The notes under the pieces were generated by a model, which was not told the origin of the DNA, did no database searches, and worked only from the letters and a program-made list of their open reading frames with translations. A stretch of 64,000 bases of DNA from Actinacidiphila yeochonensis CN732 (GTDB lineage Bacteria > Actinomycetota > Actinomycetes > Streptomycetales > Streptomycetaceae): assembly GCF_000745345.1 (NCBI RefSeq), contig NZ_JQNR01000005.1, positions 1,364,001 to 1,428,000 of the forward strand. Direction: 5' to 3'. A program made the translations under genes and the position numbers. Positions 11,033-23,474 of this stretch are shown here, one piece after another; position 1 is the stretch's first letter, and each line of letters opens with the position of its first letter.

Positions 11033-11572
11033 CTACCCCTCCGCCGGGGCGACCGCAGGGGGCTCCGCCGGTCCGCCCGCGGAGACATCGCCCGCTTCGC
11101 CCTGTACGCCGGCTTCCCCCGCTTCACCCGCTACCCCCGCCGATCGCTTCGGGGGCGCCGCCCGTCCCATCGCCCGGGTCAGGGCGATCTCGATGACCAC
11201 CCGGTCCGGGTTCTCCGCCGGTGTGCGCTGGTAGCGCTCGGCGTAGCGGCGGACGGCCTCGGCGACCCGCGCCGGGTCGTCGCTGACCGTGGCGACCCCC
11301 TCCAGCGTCGACCAGCGCCCCCGGTCGGCCTGGCATACCGCCACCCGCGCCCCGCCGGGCCCCGCGGCGCGGACGTGGGCGGCCTTGCGGCTGGCGGTGT
11401 TGGTGATCACCCGGGCCAGGCCCGCCTCCGGGTCGTAGGTGACGCCCACCGGCACGACGTGCGGCGAGCCGTCCGGCCGGAGCGTGGTCAGGGTGCACAC
11501 GTGGCGCTCGCGCCAGAAGGCCAGGAAGTCGGGTTCGGGGGCGCGCGGGTCGCGGCGGGCCAGGGTGGACAT
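11033..11572 (-). CDS. PPOX-class (pyridoxamine-phosphate-oxidase-fold) F420/flavin-dependent enzyme
   Basis: 179 residues. The split-barrel pattern is visible: FLAFWRERHVCTLTTLRPDGSPHVVPVG, then ARVITNTASRKAAHVRA, then VAVCQADRGRWSTLEGVATV, and DRVVIEIALTRAMG near the end of the domain. This is the TIGR-type family of F420-dependent or flavin-binding oxidoreductases common in actinomycetes. The last ~35 residues are an Ala/Gly/Glu/Pro tail with repeated GEAG units and are probably disordered. The substrate cannot be read from sequence. Confidence 0.8.
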   Translation of the reverse strand: MSTLARRDPRAPEPDFLAFWRERHVCTLTTLRPDGSPHVVPVGVTYDPEAGLARVITNTASRKAAHVRAAGPGGARVAVCQADRGRWSTLEGVATVSDDPARVAEAVRRYAERYQRTPAENPDRVVIEIALTRAMGRAAPPKRSAGVAGEAGEAGVQGEAGDVSAGGPAEPPAVAPAEG

Positions 11573-12073
11573 GGCCTGAACGGTAGCCCGTGCGTGGAGG
11601 CTGGGCCGCGCCCCGGCCCTGCCTCACCCGTTCGGAGGTCATCGCGTCCTCTGCCCCGCCGGTGCCGGCGGGGCCGGGCAGCACCCGTTTCGCGTCGCCG
11701 CACGGCGGTAGCCGCTCTTCGACGCCCGGTGCCCGTGGCCGCCACGGACATCCGACCGGCCGTCGGCCCTCGTCGAGCGCCCCCACCCGCCCAGGCCCCG
11801 ACCGACCCGTCGCCTTCGCCGACTCTCGTCCCTTTCGCCGAGCGTGTCCGCGGCAGCCGCCGGCCTCGCCGGGGAGAGGGGGCGACGCGCCTGTGGAAAA
11901 CCCTCCCGCAACAGTATTGAGTGGAATAGACTCAACTTGCCTTAGGTTGAGCAAGGCAGGTTTGCGCAGGTTCCTCCGGACGGGGTGGAAGCCGTGCTGA
12001 AATCTGCTGAACCCGTCCGGGCACCGACCGCCGGACGACAACCAGCCCCACCACCGAGGAGGATGCGAGGCCA
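11573..12073. other. Intergenic region upstream of clpB
   Basis: About 500 bp between the divergent PPOX gene and clpB. No gene is supported. The clpB control region is at the right end (HAIR repeat at 11916-11936). A nearby CTTGC...GCAAG pair at about 11935-11956 may add to regulation. Confidence 0.55.
11916..11936 (+). promoter_or_regulatory. HAIR operator of clpB (HspR binding site)
   Basis: ATTGAGT, then GGAATAG, then ACTCAAC: both TTGAGT/ACTCAA half-sites are perfect with the standard 7-base spacer. It lies about 140 bp before the clpB start and mirrors the dnaK site. Confidence 0.88.
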
Positions 12074-14688
<2,615 letters not shown>

Positions 14689-14692
<4 letters not shown>

Positions 14693-15213
14693 GCATCGAC
14701 CCGTCCTCGATTCCGAACTTCGGGGGCAAGCCCGACCCCGAACCGTCCGGCCCCGCCGGCCCGGTCGTGGGCATCCCCAACCAGGAGCTGGTCAAGCAGC
14801 TTCTGGAGCAGATGGGCCTGAAGTACGCGGTCGACGAGGAAGACGACCTCCTCGCCCCCTGGGAGGAGTTCCGCACGTACTTCATGTTCCGCGGCGAGGG
14901 CCCCCAGCACGTCTTCGCGGTGCGCACGTTCTACGAGCGCGAGTACTCCGTCGACGAGAAGCCCCAGCTGCTGGAGGTCATCGACGAGTGGAACCACCTG
15001 ACGCTGTGGCCGAAGGTGTACACCAACACCGACGACGAGGGGTCCGTCCGCCTCATCGGCGAGGCCCAGGCCCTCATCGGCATGGGCGTCAGCCTTGAGC
15101 ACTTCACGGCCACGACCGTGAGCTGGGTCCAGGCGGCCATCGAGTTCAACAAGTGGCTCGAAGAGCGGCTGGGCCTGGAGGGCCCTGACGAGGGCACGCC
15201 CTCCGAGGACTGA
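14689..15213 (+). CDS. YbjN-domain protein
   Basis: 174 residues. GTG 14689 overlaps the clpB stop, so it is probably cotranslated. The core, about residues 40-155 ([28 protein letters not shown] through [18 protein letters not shown]), is a YbjN fold related to class I type III secretion chaperones. In Streptomyces such genes regularly follow clpB. A molecular role is not established; coupling to clpB suggests a link to protein quality control, which is inference. Confidence 0.8.
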
Positions 15214-15482
15214 GACCTCCCCGAGGTCGGCTCCTCGGAGGACCTCCCCAGGGAGCCCTCCAGGCGAGCGGACAGGCCCACGGCGGCCGGGACGTCCACC
15301 GGGCCGTCCACCGGGCCGTACGGCCGTCGTCCGCCGCTCGGGCGGTGGCGGGCATCTCCGGCCCGGCCGGAGCCGGTCGCAGGGGAGCCCTGCGCCTTCA
15401 CGCGGCGCGCGCCACGTACCACGCACCACCAAGGGCGGTGGGTTCGCGCACAGTCGCGGGCCCACCGCCCGGCGCGTCGTAG

Positions 15483-17969
<2,487 letters not shown>

Positions 17970-17990
17970 CCTTCCCGGACCGCCCGGCCG

Positions 17991-18018
17991 CGCCTCGTCC
18001 TCCGCGGAGGACGAGGCG
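17991..18018 (+). terminator. argG terminator, perfect 28-base palindrome
   Basis: CGCCTCGTCCTCCG pairs perfectly with CGGAGGACGAGGCG with no spacer, 22 bp after the argG stop. On folding, the central bases would form the loop. Confidence 0.75.
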
Positions 18019-18036
18019 CCGAGGCGAGCCATTGGA

Positions 18037-18089
18037 CGTACGCGTGGCCCGGGGGGAGCCGGAACGGCTCCCCCCGGGCCACGCGTACG
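18037..18089. terminator. Very long perfect hairpin (25-base arms, GAA loop)
   Basis: The left arm at 18037-18061 and right arm at 18065-18089 are perfect reverse complements, with only GAA between them. The arms begin CGTACGCGTGGCCC and end CGGCTCCCCCC in the right arm. Probably a second argG terminator, since it is downstream of a converging palindrome and before the next promoter. A symmetrical protein-binding or recombination site is also possible. Confidence 0.65.
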
Positions 18090-18251
18090 GTGCTTCAGGG
18101 GCAGGTCGTCGGGGGAGAAGGGGGAAGTACTTGTGCCGCCCCGTCGGGCGCACGGTGCCGAAGTCGCGAGTGCGGGACATCAGGGGCGGCTCCGTTCACA
18201 CGCTGGTGCCGCCTCCCAAGAACCGGCCCCGGTGAGCAGCCATGATGAAGA

Positions 18252-19457
18252 ATGGCAGCCGTGGACACCCCTGACCTTGCTGACGCCCTGGGCACCCGAG
18301 AAACGCCTTGGCTCGAGTTCAAGAGCACGGCGAAGCGCGCGGGCAAGCGCGGCGACGCGATGGGCAACGCCGTGTGCGCGATGGCCAATGACCTTGCCGG
18401 ACGCGGCGGCGGAGACATCCTCATCGGGGTGGACGACACAGGTGAACCGATTGACGGCGTCGACACCAGCGACCAGGCACTGCTCGCCCTGACAGATCTC
18501 CGGGACGACGGCCGGATCCTCGACCGTCCCTCGTTCACCGTCGAGGCCGCTCTCTACAAGGGCAAGCCGGTGGTTCGGATCAGGGTGGAGGCATCGGCGA
18601 CGCCTCCCGTGCGGTTCGAAGGCGTGGTGTGGGTACGGCCCGGTCCCACGACGCGACGCGCGACGCGCGACGACGAACGGGTACTGGCCGAGCGCCGACG
18701 TGTGGCCGACAGCCCGTACGACACCCGACCGGTGCCGTCGAGCACACTGGACGATCTCGACCTCGGGCTCTTCCGCACCACGTACCTGCCCGCCGTGGTC
18801 GACCCCGACGTGATCGAGGAGAACGGGCGCCCGCTGCCCCAGCAGTTGGCCTCGCTGCATCTGGCCCGCTCGGTGGACCACCCGGTTCCGACCGTGCTGG
18901 GGCTGCTGGTCACGGGCTTCGACCCGAGCGACTTCGTTCCGGGCGCGTACGTACAGTTCGTTCGCTACCAGGGCGTGGATTTCGACGCACCGATCGCCGA
19001 CGACCAGGAACTCCGGCAGAACATCGTCGACACGGCCGCACGCCTTGAGCCCGTCCTCCGGGGCCATCTCCGGACCCGGCTGGTGGAAGACGGGTTCCGG
19101 GAGGAGCACCGGCCCGAATATCCCTTCGAGGCGCTCCGTGAGGTCTGTATGAACGCGCTCATGCACCGCAACTACGAGAGCTCCTACGCGGCAACCCGCA
19201 TTTCCTGGTTCGACGACAGGATCGAGGTCACCAACCCCGGTGGTCCTTACGGACAGGTCCGCAGCGACAACTTCGACCGTGTCAACGACTACCGAAACCC
19301 TTCGCTGGCAGCCGCCATGAAGTCGCTCGGCTATGTCAACCGGTTCGGCCGAGGCATCGGTCGAATCCGAGCGGCTCTGGAGCGCAACGGAAATCCCCCT
19401 CCCGAATTCCAGGTCGACGATTCCTCGTGGTCGGTCACCCTGAGGAGGGCGGCATGA
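18252..19457 (+). CDS. Schlafen/AlbA_2-type ATP-binding protein (COG2865-like)
   Basis: 401 residues from ATG 18252. The N-terminal AlbA_2 (Schlafen core) domain has ETPWLEFKSTAK and the hallmark GGGDILIGVDDTGEP. The C-terminal half is a GHKL-like ATP-binding module with EALREVCMNALMHRNYE (N-box-like), DRIEVTNPGGPYG and RFGRGIGRIRAAL. In related proteins AlbA_2 binds or cleaves RNA or acts as a regulator domain, and several are accessory or defence genes. It overlaps the ParA-like gene by ATGA, so the two are one operon. G+C is lower than in argG. Function not known. Confidence 0.75.
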   Translation: MAAVDTPDLADALGTRETPWLEFKSTAKRAGKRGDAMGNAVCAMANDLAGRGGGDILIGVDDTGEPIDGVDTSDQALLALTDLRDDGRILDRPSFTVEAALYKGKPVVRIRVEASATPPVRFEGVVWVRPGPTTRRATRDDERVLAERRRVADSPYDTRPVPSSTLDDLDLGLFRTTYLPAVVDPDVIEENGRPLPQQLASLHLARSVDHPVPTVLGLLVTGFDPSDFVPGAYVQFVRYQGVDFDAPIADDQELRQNIVDTAARLEPVLRGHLRTRLVEDGFREEHRPEYPFEALREVCMNALMHRNYESSYAATRISWFDDRIEVTNPGGPYGQVRSDNFDRVNDYRNPSLAAAMKSLGYVNRFGRGIGRIRAALERNGNPPPEFQVDDSSWSVTLRRAA

Positions 19458-20515
19458 CATCCATTGCGCTTTTCAATAACAAGGGTGGTGTCGGAAAGAC
19501 CACTCTCGCGTACCACCTGGCCCACATGTTCCAGCGCATCGGCCTTCGGGTTCTCGCCGTGGATCTCGATCCGCAGTCGAACCTCACGGCCATGTGTCTG
19601 GACGAATCCGAACTGGAGGAACTGTGGGAGGACTCCTCGGAACTCATCGACCAGGGGGTGCGGAATCCCGCGTTCCCCGCGACCGGCCGGGTCGGTCCAG
19701 GCCAGACCGTCGCTGACGCCGTCCGCCCGATCCTCGAAGGCACGGGCGACATCGAGACGGTCCGTCCCGCCGCTCTGGCGCCGGGTCTCTGGCTGCTGCC
19801 GGGGAGCCTTGAACTGAGCCGGTTCGAGGACAAGCTCTCCAGCGAGTGGTTCAAGACCTACGCGGGGGATATCGCGGCGATCAGGACGACAACGGCATTC
19901 CACCGCATCGTCCAGGACGCCGCCAGGACGGTGGAGGCGGATATCGTCCTCATCGACATCGGTCCCAATCTCGGCGCGATCAACAGGGCCGCACTGCTTG
20001 CCGCGGACACGGTGCTCATGCCGCTCGCCGCCGACCTCTTCTCCCTCAAGGGCCTGCGGAATCTCGGCCCGACGCTGCGCGGTTGGCGGCAGGACTGGCA
20101 GCATGCCATTCTGCCGCGCGTGCCCGGCAACATCTCGGCCCCCAAGGCGCTGATGCGACCCCTCGGGTATGTGATCATGCAGCCTGAAATGCGCCTTGAC
20201 CGCCCGGTCAAGGCATACGCCCGATGGTTGGAGCGTATTCCGTGGGTCTTCGGTACGGCTGTGCTGGGCCAGGAGACGGCTTCTCCGACTGACCGCTCCT
20301 ACGAGATCGCGACGCTGAGGAACTACCGAAGCCTCATGCCGCTGGCCCATGACGCCCGGAAGCCGATGTTCGACCTCAAGCCGGCTGACGGAGCGCTCGG
20401 CAGTACGCAGAAATACGTCCAGACCTGTTTCCGCGAGTTCCACGCGCTGGCGGAGGCGGTCCTCTCGCGCCTCGCGGAACGCGAGGCCCGGGAGGTTCAC
20501 CCCGCGGCGGACTGA
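19454..20515 (+). CDS. ParA/MinD-family ATPase
   Basis: 353 residues. The start overlaps the preceding stop. Deviant Walker A FNNKGGVGKTT at residues 7-17 (signature Lys present), Walker A' DLDPQSNLT, and IVLIDIGPNLGAINRAAL as Walker B. A ParA-like ATPase without a ParB gene nearby, paired instead with an AlbA_2 protein, suggests a role other than DNA segregation, perhaps an ATP-driven switch for its partner. Compared with soj-type ParA it carries a long insert around residues 40-110 and a C-terminal extension ending REVHPAAD. Confidence 0.8.
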   Translation: MTSIALFNNKGGVGKTTLAYHLAHMFQRIGLRVLAVDLDPQSNLTAMCLDESELEELWEDSSELIDQGVRNPAFPATGRVGPGQTVADAVRPILEGTGDIETVRPAALAPGLWLLPGSLELSRFEDKLSSEWFKTYAGDIAAIRTTTAFHRIVQDAARTVEADIVLIDIGPNLGAINRAALLAADTVLMPLAADLFSLKGLRNLGPTLRGWRQDWQHAILPRVPGNISAPKALMRPLGYVIMQPEMRLDRPVKAYARWLERIPWVFGTAVLGQETASPTDRSYEIATLRNYRSLMPLAHDARKPMFDLKPADGALGSTQKYVQTCFREFHALAEAVLSRLAEREAREVHPAAD

Positions 20516-20538
20516 TCACGGCTCGGCGCCACTCTCAC

Positions 20539-20568
20539 AGCTTGGCAGCCCGGCCGGGTTGCCAGGCT
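20539..20568. terminator. Terminator between convergent ParA-like and aminotransferase 3' fragment
   Basis: AGCTTGGCAGCCCGG pairs with CCGGGTTGCCAGGCT over 15 bases with two G-T positions. It can serve both strands. Confidence 0.6.
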
Positions 20569-21047
20569 CACGTGGGAGAAGGGCTGCCGTCCTGTGCGGC
20601 CAGACCCTTCAGGCGGCTGGCGGCTTCGGTGAGGACGTCCTGCTTCTTGCAGAAGGTGAAGCGGACCTGGGTGCGGCCGGCGGTGGGGTGGTCGTAGAAG
20701 ACGGAGTTGGGGACGGCGACGACGCCGGTGCGGGTGGGGAGCTCGCGGCAGAAGGCCAGGGCGTCGGTGCCGGGGGCGAGGGGGGTGATGTCGGTGGTGA
20801 CGAAGTAGGTGCCCTGGGGCTCGTAGACGGTGAAGCGGGCCTCGCGCAGGCCGTTGGCGAGCAGGTCGCGCTTGGCGCGGAGATCCTCGCGGAAGCCGGC
20901 GTAGTAGGCGTCCGGGAGGGCGAGGGCTTCGGCGACGGCGTACTGGAAGGGGCCGGCGCTCACGTAGGTGAGGAACTGCTTGGCGGTGCGGACGGCGGCC
21001 ACCAGCTCCCGCGTGCCCGTGACCCAGGCCACCCCGTTTTCATACAC
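20568..21047 (-). pseudogene. 3' part of the host aminotransferase gene, split by the element
   Basis: Encodes the C-terminal ~150 residues of a class I/II PLP aminotransferase (AVRTAKQFLTYVSAGPFQYAVAEAL ... VRFTFCKKQDVL). It aligns along its whole length with the end of the complete copy at 55946-57112 and continues exactly where the 5' fragment at 57181-57969 breaks off (GWKVGWV joined to TGTRELVAAV). The lead residues VYENGVAW before the junction come from the element, not the host gene. The PLP-lysine is in the other fragment, so this piece cannot be an active enzyme even if it is translated. Confidence 0.92.
21020..21027. repeat. Left attachment junction core (TGACCCAG)
   Basis: Identical 8 bp at 57219-57226. 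Host gene sequence lies to the left, element sequence to the right. The element side carries CCGTTTTCA at 21034-21042, the mate of TGAAAACGG at the other end. Confidence 0.85.
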
Positions 21048-21055
21048 TCATTCGC

Positions 21056-22504
21056 ATGTCGCGCACCAGGCCCGCCAGGGGTACCACCAGCCACGACGTC
21101 GCCGGGGAGCCGGCGGCGGTCTACTGCCGCATATCCCAGGCGGACGACGACGACCAGACCGGCGTCGACCGCCAGGAACGGATCTGCCGGGAGATCGCCG
21201 AGCGCCGCGGCCTGATCATCGACCCCGCCCACGTGTACGTGGACAACAGCCGCTCGGCGTGGAGCCGCAGGCGGAAGCGGCCCGGCTGGGACCGCCTGCT
21301 GGACGATGCCCGGGAGCGCGGCTTCCGGCACATCATCGCCTACCACCCCGACCGGCTCATGCGGCAGCCCCGGGACCTGGAGGAGTTGCTCCAGGTCTCC
21401 GACGACCACGCGATCACCCTCCACGGTGAGGCGAACCGCCGGGACCTCTCCGACCCCGACGACCGTTTCATCCTGCGGATTGAGGTCGCGCACGCCTGCC
21501 GTTCGTCGGACGACACCTCGCGGCGGTTGAAGTCCGCGATGCAGGACCGCGCGCGGGAGGGCAAGCCGCAGGGCGGCATGCGGCGGTTCGGCTACACCAA
21601 GGACGGCATGACCATCGTCGAGGACGAGGCGGAGATCGTCCGCGAGGTCTTCGACCGCTACCTCAAGGGAGAGGGCGCGGCTCCACTCGCGAAGGACCTC
21701 CATAGCCGGGGCATCCGTACGGCCGGCGGCAAGGCGTGGAACGCCGGAACGGTGCGCGGCCTGCTCGACTCCCGGCACGTTGCCGGCATCCGGATGCACC
21801 GGGGCGAGGAGGTCGGTCTCGGCACCTGGCCCGCGATCATTGACGCGGGCGTATGGGCCGAGGTGAGGGCCCGGCGTGAGTTCCGATCGGCAGCCCACAG
21901 GGAAGCGCTCAGCAAACCCCCGCAGCGGTACTACCTCCTGCGCGGTCTGGTGATGTGCGGGCGCTGCGGCACCCTAATGTCGGGCACCGCGAAGACGGCG
22001 GGGCCCGCGTACCAGTGCAATCGGCGCGGGCGGAACGACGAGAAGAAGTGCTCTCGGGCGATTGTGGCCTCGACGCTGGAGGACTTCGTCAGCGACGCCG
22101 CCGTCAAGCTGCTCAGCGAGCTCCGGGTGGACGGTCGGCTCGCCAGCAGCAACCTCTCCGAGGGCGTGGCCGAGGAGGTGGAGGACGACCAGCGCCAGCT
22201 CGCCGAGCTGAACGACATGTGGACGGCGAAGGAGCTATCCACGGCGGAGTACCGGAAGATGCGCAAGGAGATCACCGACCGTATTGCCAAGGCTCAACGC
22301 AAGGTCGTCATCCGCCCGATGGTCCTCCTCGACGGCCTCACCGGTGCAGGAGCACGTGCTGCCTGGGACGCCGACGAGATGACGGATGAGCGCCGCAACG
22401 CGGTGCTGCGGTTCCTCTTCTCCGGCGTCGTCATCGATGAACCGAAGAAGCTCGGCCGCTACATGGACTGGGACCGGATCAGCATCGACCAGAACCCGCT
22501 GTAG
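21056..22504 (+). CDS. Large serine integrase (site-specific recombinase)
   Basis: 482 residues from ATG 21056, immediately inside the left junction, so it is the element's integrase. The resolvase catalytic domain starts AAVYCRISQADDDDQTGVDRQ, with the nucleophile Ser at residue 27, followed by the conserved Arg-rich segments (YHPDRLMRQPRDL). The recombinase domain includes GKPQGGMRRFGYT. The zinc ribbon is CGRCGTLMSG...CNRRGRNDEKKCSR, and a coiled coil follows (EEVEDDQRQLAELNDMW). It is shorter than the phiC31/TG1 type (~600 residues), closer to actinobacterial ICE/prophage integrases. No separate excisionase (RDF) is obvious. Confidence 0.93.
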   Translation: MSRTRPARGTTSHDVAGEPAAVYCRISQADDDDQTGVDRQERICREIAERRGLIIDPAHVYVDNSRSAWSRRRKRPGWDRLLDDARERGFRHIIAYHPDRLMRQPRDLEELLQVSDDHAITLHGEANRRDLSDPDDRFILRIEVAHACRSSDDTSRRLKSAMQDRAREGKPQGGMRRFGYTKDGMTIVEDEAEIVREVFDRYLKGEGAAPLAKDLHSRGIRTAGGKAWNAGTVRGLLDSRHVAGIRMHRGEEVGLGTWPAIIDAGVWAEVRARREFRSAAHREALSKPPQRYYLLRGLVMCGRCGTLMSGTAKTAGPAYQCNRRGRNDEKKCSRAIVASTLEDFVSDAAVKLLSELRVDGRLASSNLSEGVAEEVEDDQRQLAELNDMWTAKELSTAEYRKMRKEITDRIAKAQRKVVIRPMVLLDGLTGAGARAAWDADEMTDERRNAVLRFLFSGVVIDEPKKLGRYMDWDRISIDQNPL

Positions 22505-22567
22505 CGAGTGGCAGTTTTCAGGCGTGCCTGCCTGAGTCACCCTTCGTTGGCCGCACCCGTGTCTGGT

Positions 22568-23329
22568 TCAGCTGTCGGAGGGGGCGTGGGCGGGGCCTGG
22601 GTCGGCTCCGGCCGGGTGCCGACGGGCCTGTAGCCCCTCTTCTCGTTGGGGTCCAACTGCGGTCGAGTTTCGGTCACTGGTCGTGTCTCCGTCTGCAGTC
22701 ACAGGATGTACCTCGATGAAGTCGAGATGCTCCACGTCATCCATCCGAATATAGAGTCCGCCGGAACGTTCCAGGGGGTGTTCAAACAAGCCGGCGGCGG
22801 AAACAGCCCAGGCGGTCTGCAAGTACAGGTCAGCGGCCTGCGGGTAGCTCGACGTGAAGGAGTCTTCACCGTAGTATCCGCCGATCCAGCGGCCACTCTT
22901 CAGTCGCGCCCGCACCAGGCAGTGGCTCCGACGTTGGAAGACCCGGTCCCATGCCGTGGGTGTCGGGTCGTACGTCGACCTGTTGCCCCGCGAGGAGAGC
23001 CAGGACGTGAGCCACGCGGCGAAAGCCGGAACGGCAACGAAGAGGGTTGCGGCCATCAGGGCTGCAACACGCGGACTCTCAGCCGCCCCCTTCAACCAAC
23101 CTTGGTGGCGGTCGTAGACCAGGTGCACCAACGCGGGGCCTGCGAGGAAGACATAGACCGTGTCGAGAGCGATGCCCGCCGTCACCGCTCGGAGTACACG
23201 TTCGCCCAGGTCTCTGTGGGCGGGGGCCAGGCCGCGCGCGCGTTCGCGGACGAACTGGTAGGTCACGCCGGGAAGCACCAGGAAGAGAACGATCACTACC
23301 TGGGCGACAGTTGTGGGCGCGTGCGGCAT
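22568..23329 (-). CDS. DUF6338-like membrane protein
   Basis: 253 residues from ATG 23329 (GGAAGGAC upstream). The N-terminal third has about three membrane segments (AQVVIVLFLVLPGVTYQF, AGIALDTVYVFLAGPALVH and ALMAATLFVAVPAFAAWL). The C-terminal soluble part has VRARLKSGRWIGGYYGEDSFTSSYPQAADLYLQTAW and GLYIRMDDVEHLDFIEV. This pattern fits DUF6338, a family of accessory membrane proteins of unknown role. It is divergent from the CHAT gene, sharing a ~145 bp promoter region. A link with the CHAT protein is possible but only by position. Confidence 0.65.
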   Translation of the reverse strand: MPHAPTTVAQVVIVLFLVLPGVTYQFVRERARGLAPAHRDLGERVLRAVTAGIALDTVYVFLAGPALVHLVYDRHQGWLKGAAESPRVAALMAATLFVAVPAFAAWLTSWLSSRGNRSTYDPTPTAWDRVFQRRSHCLVRARLKSGRWIGGYYGEDSFTSSYPQAADLYLQTAWAVSAAGLFEHPLERSGGLYIRMDDVEHLDFIEVHPVTADGDTTSDRNSTAVGPQREEGLQARRHPAGADPGPAHAPSDS

Positions 23330-23474
23330 CGCCGTATGTCCTTCCGGATGGCTTGTGCAAGAACCGTTGCAGCGGACCTGATGGCTTGAAGTTCTCACGA
23401 AGCGTCGTAACTTGCTGGTGCCCTAGACATAATGCCCTGGTACTTGTGAACCGTTGCGACGCCAGGAGCGCCTG

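Noticed and set aside
19454..20515. Chromosome or plasmid partition ParA
   Set aside because: No ParB gene or partition-site repeats nearby; the operon partner is an AlbA_2 protein.
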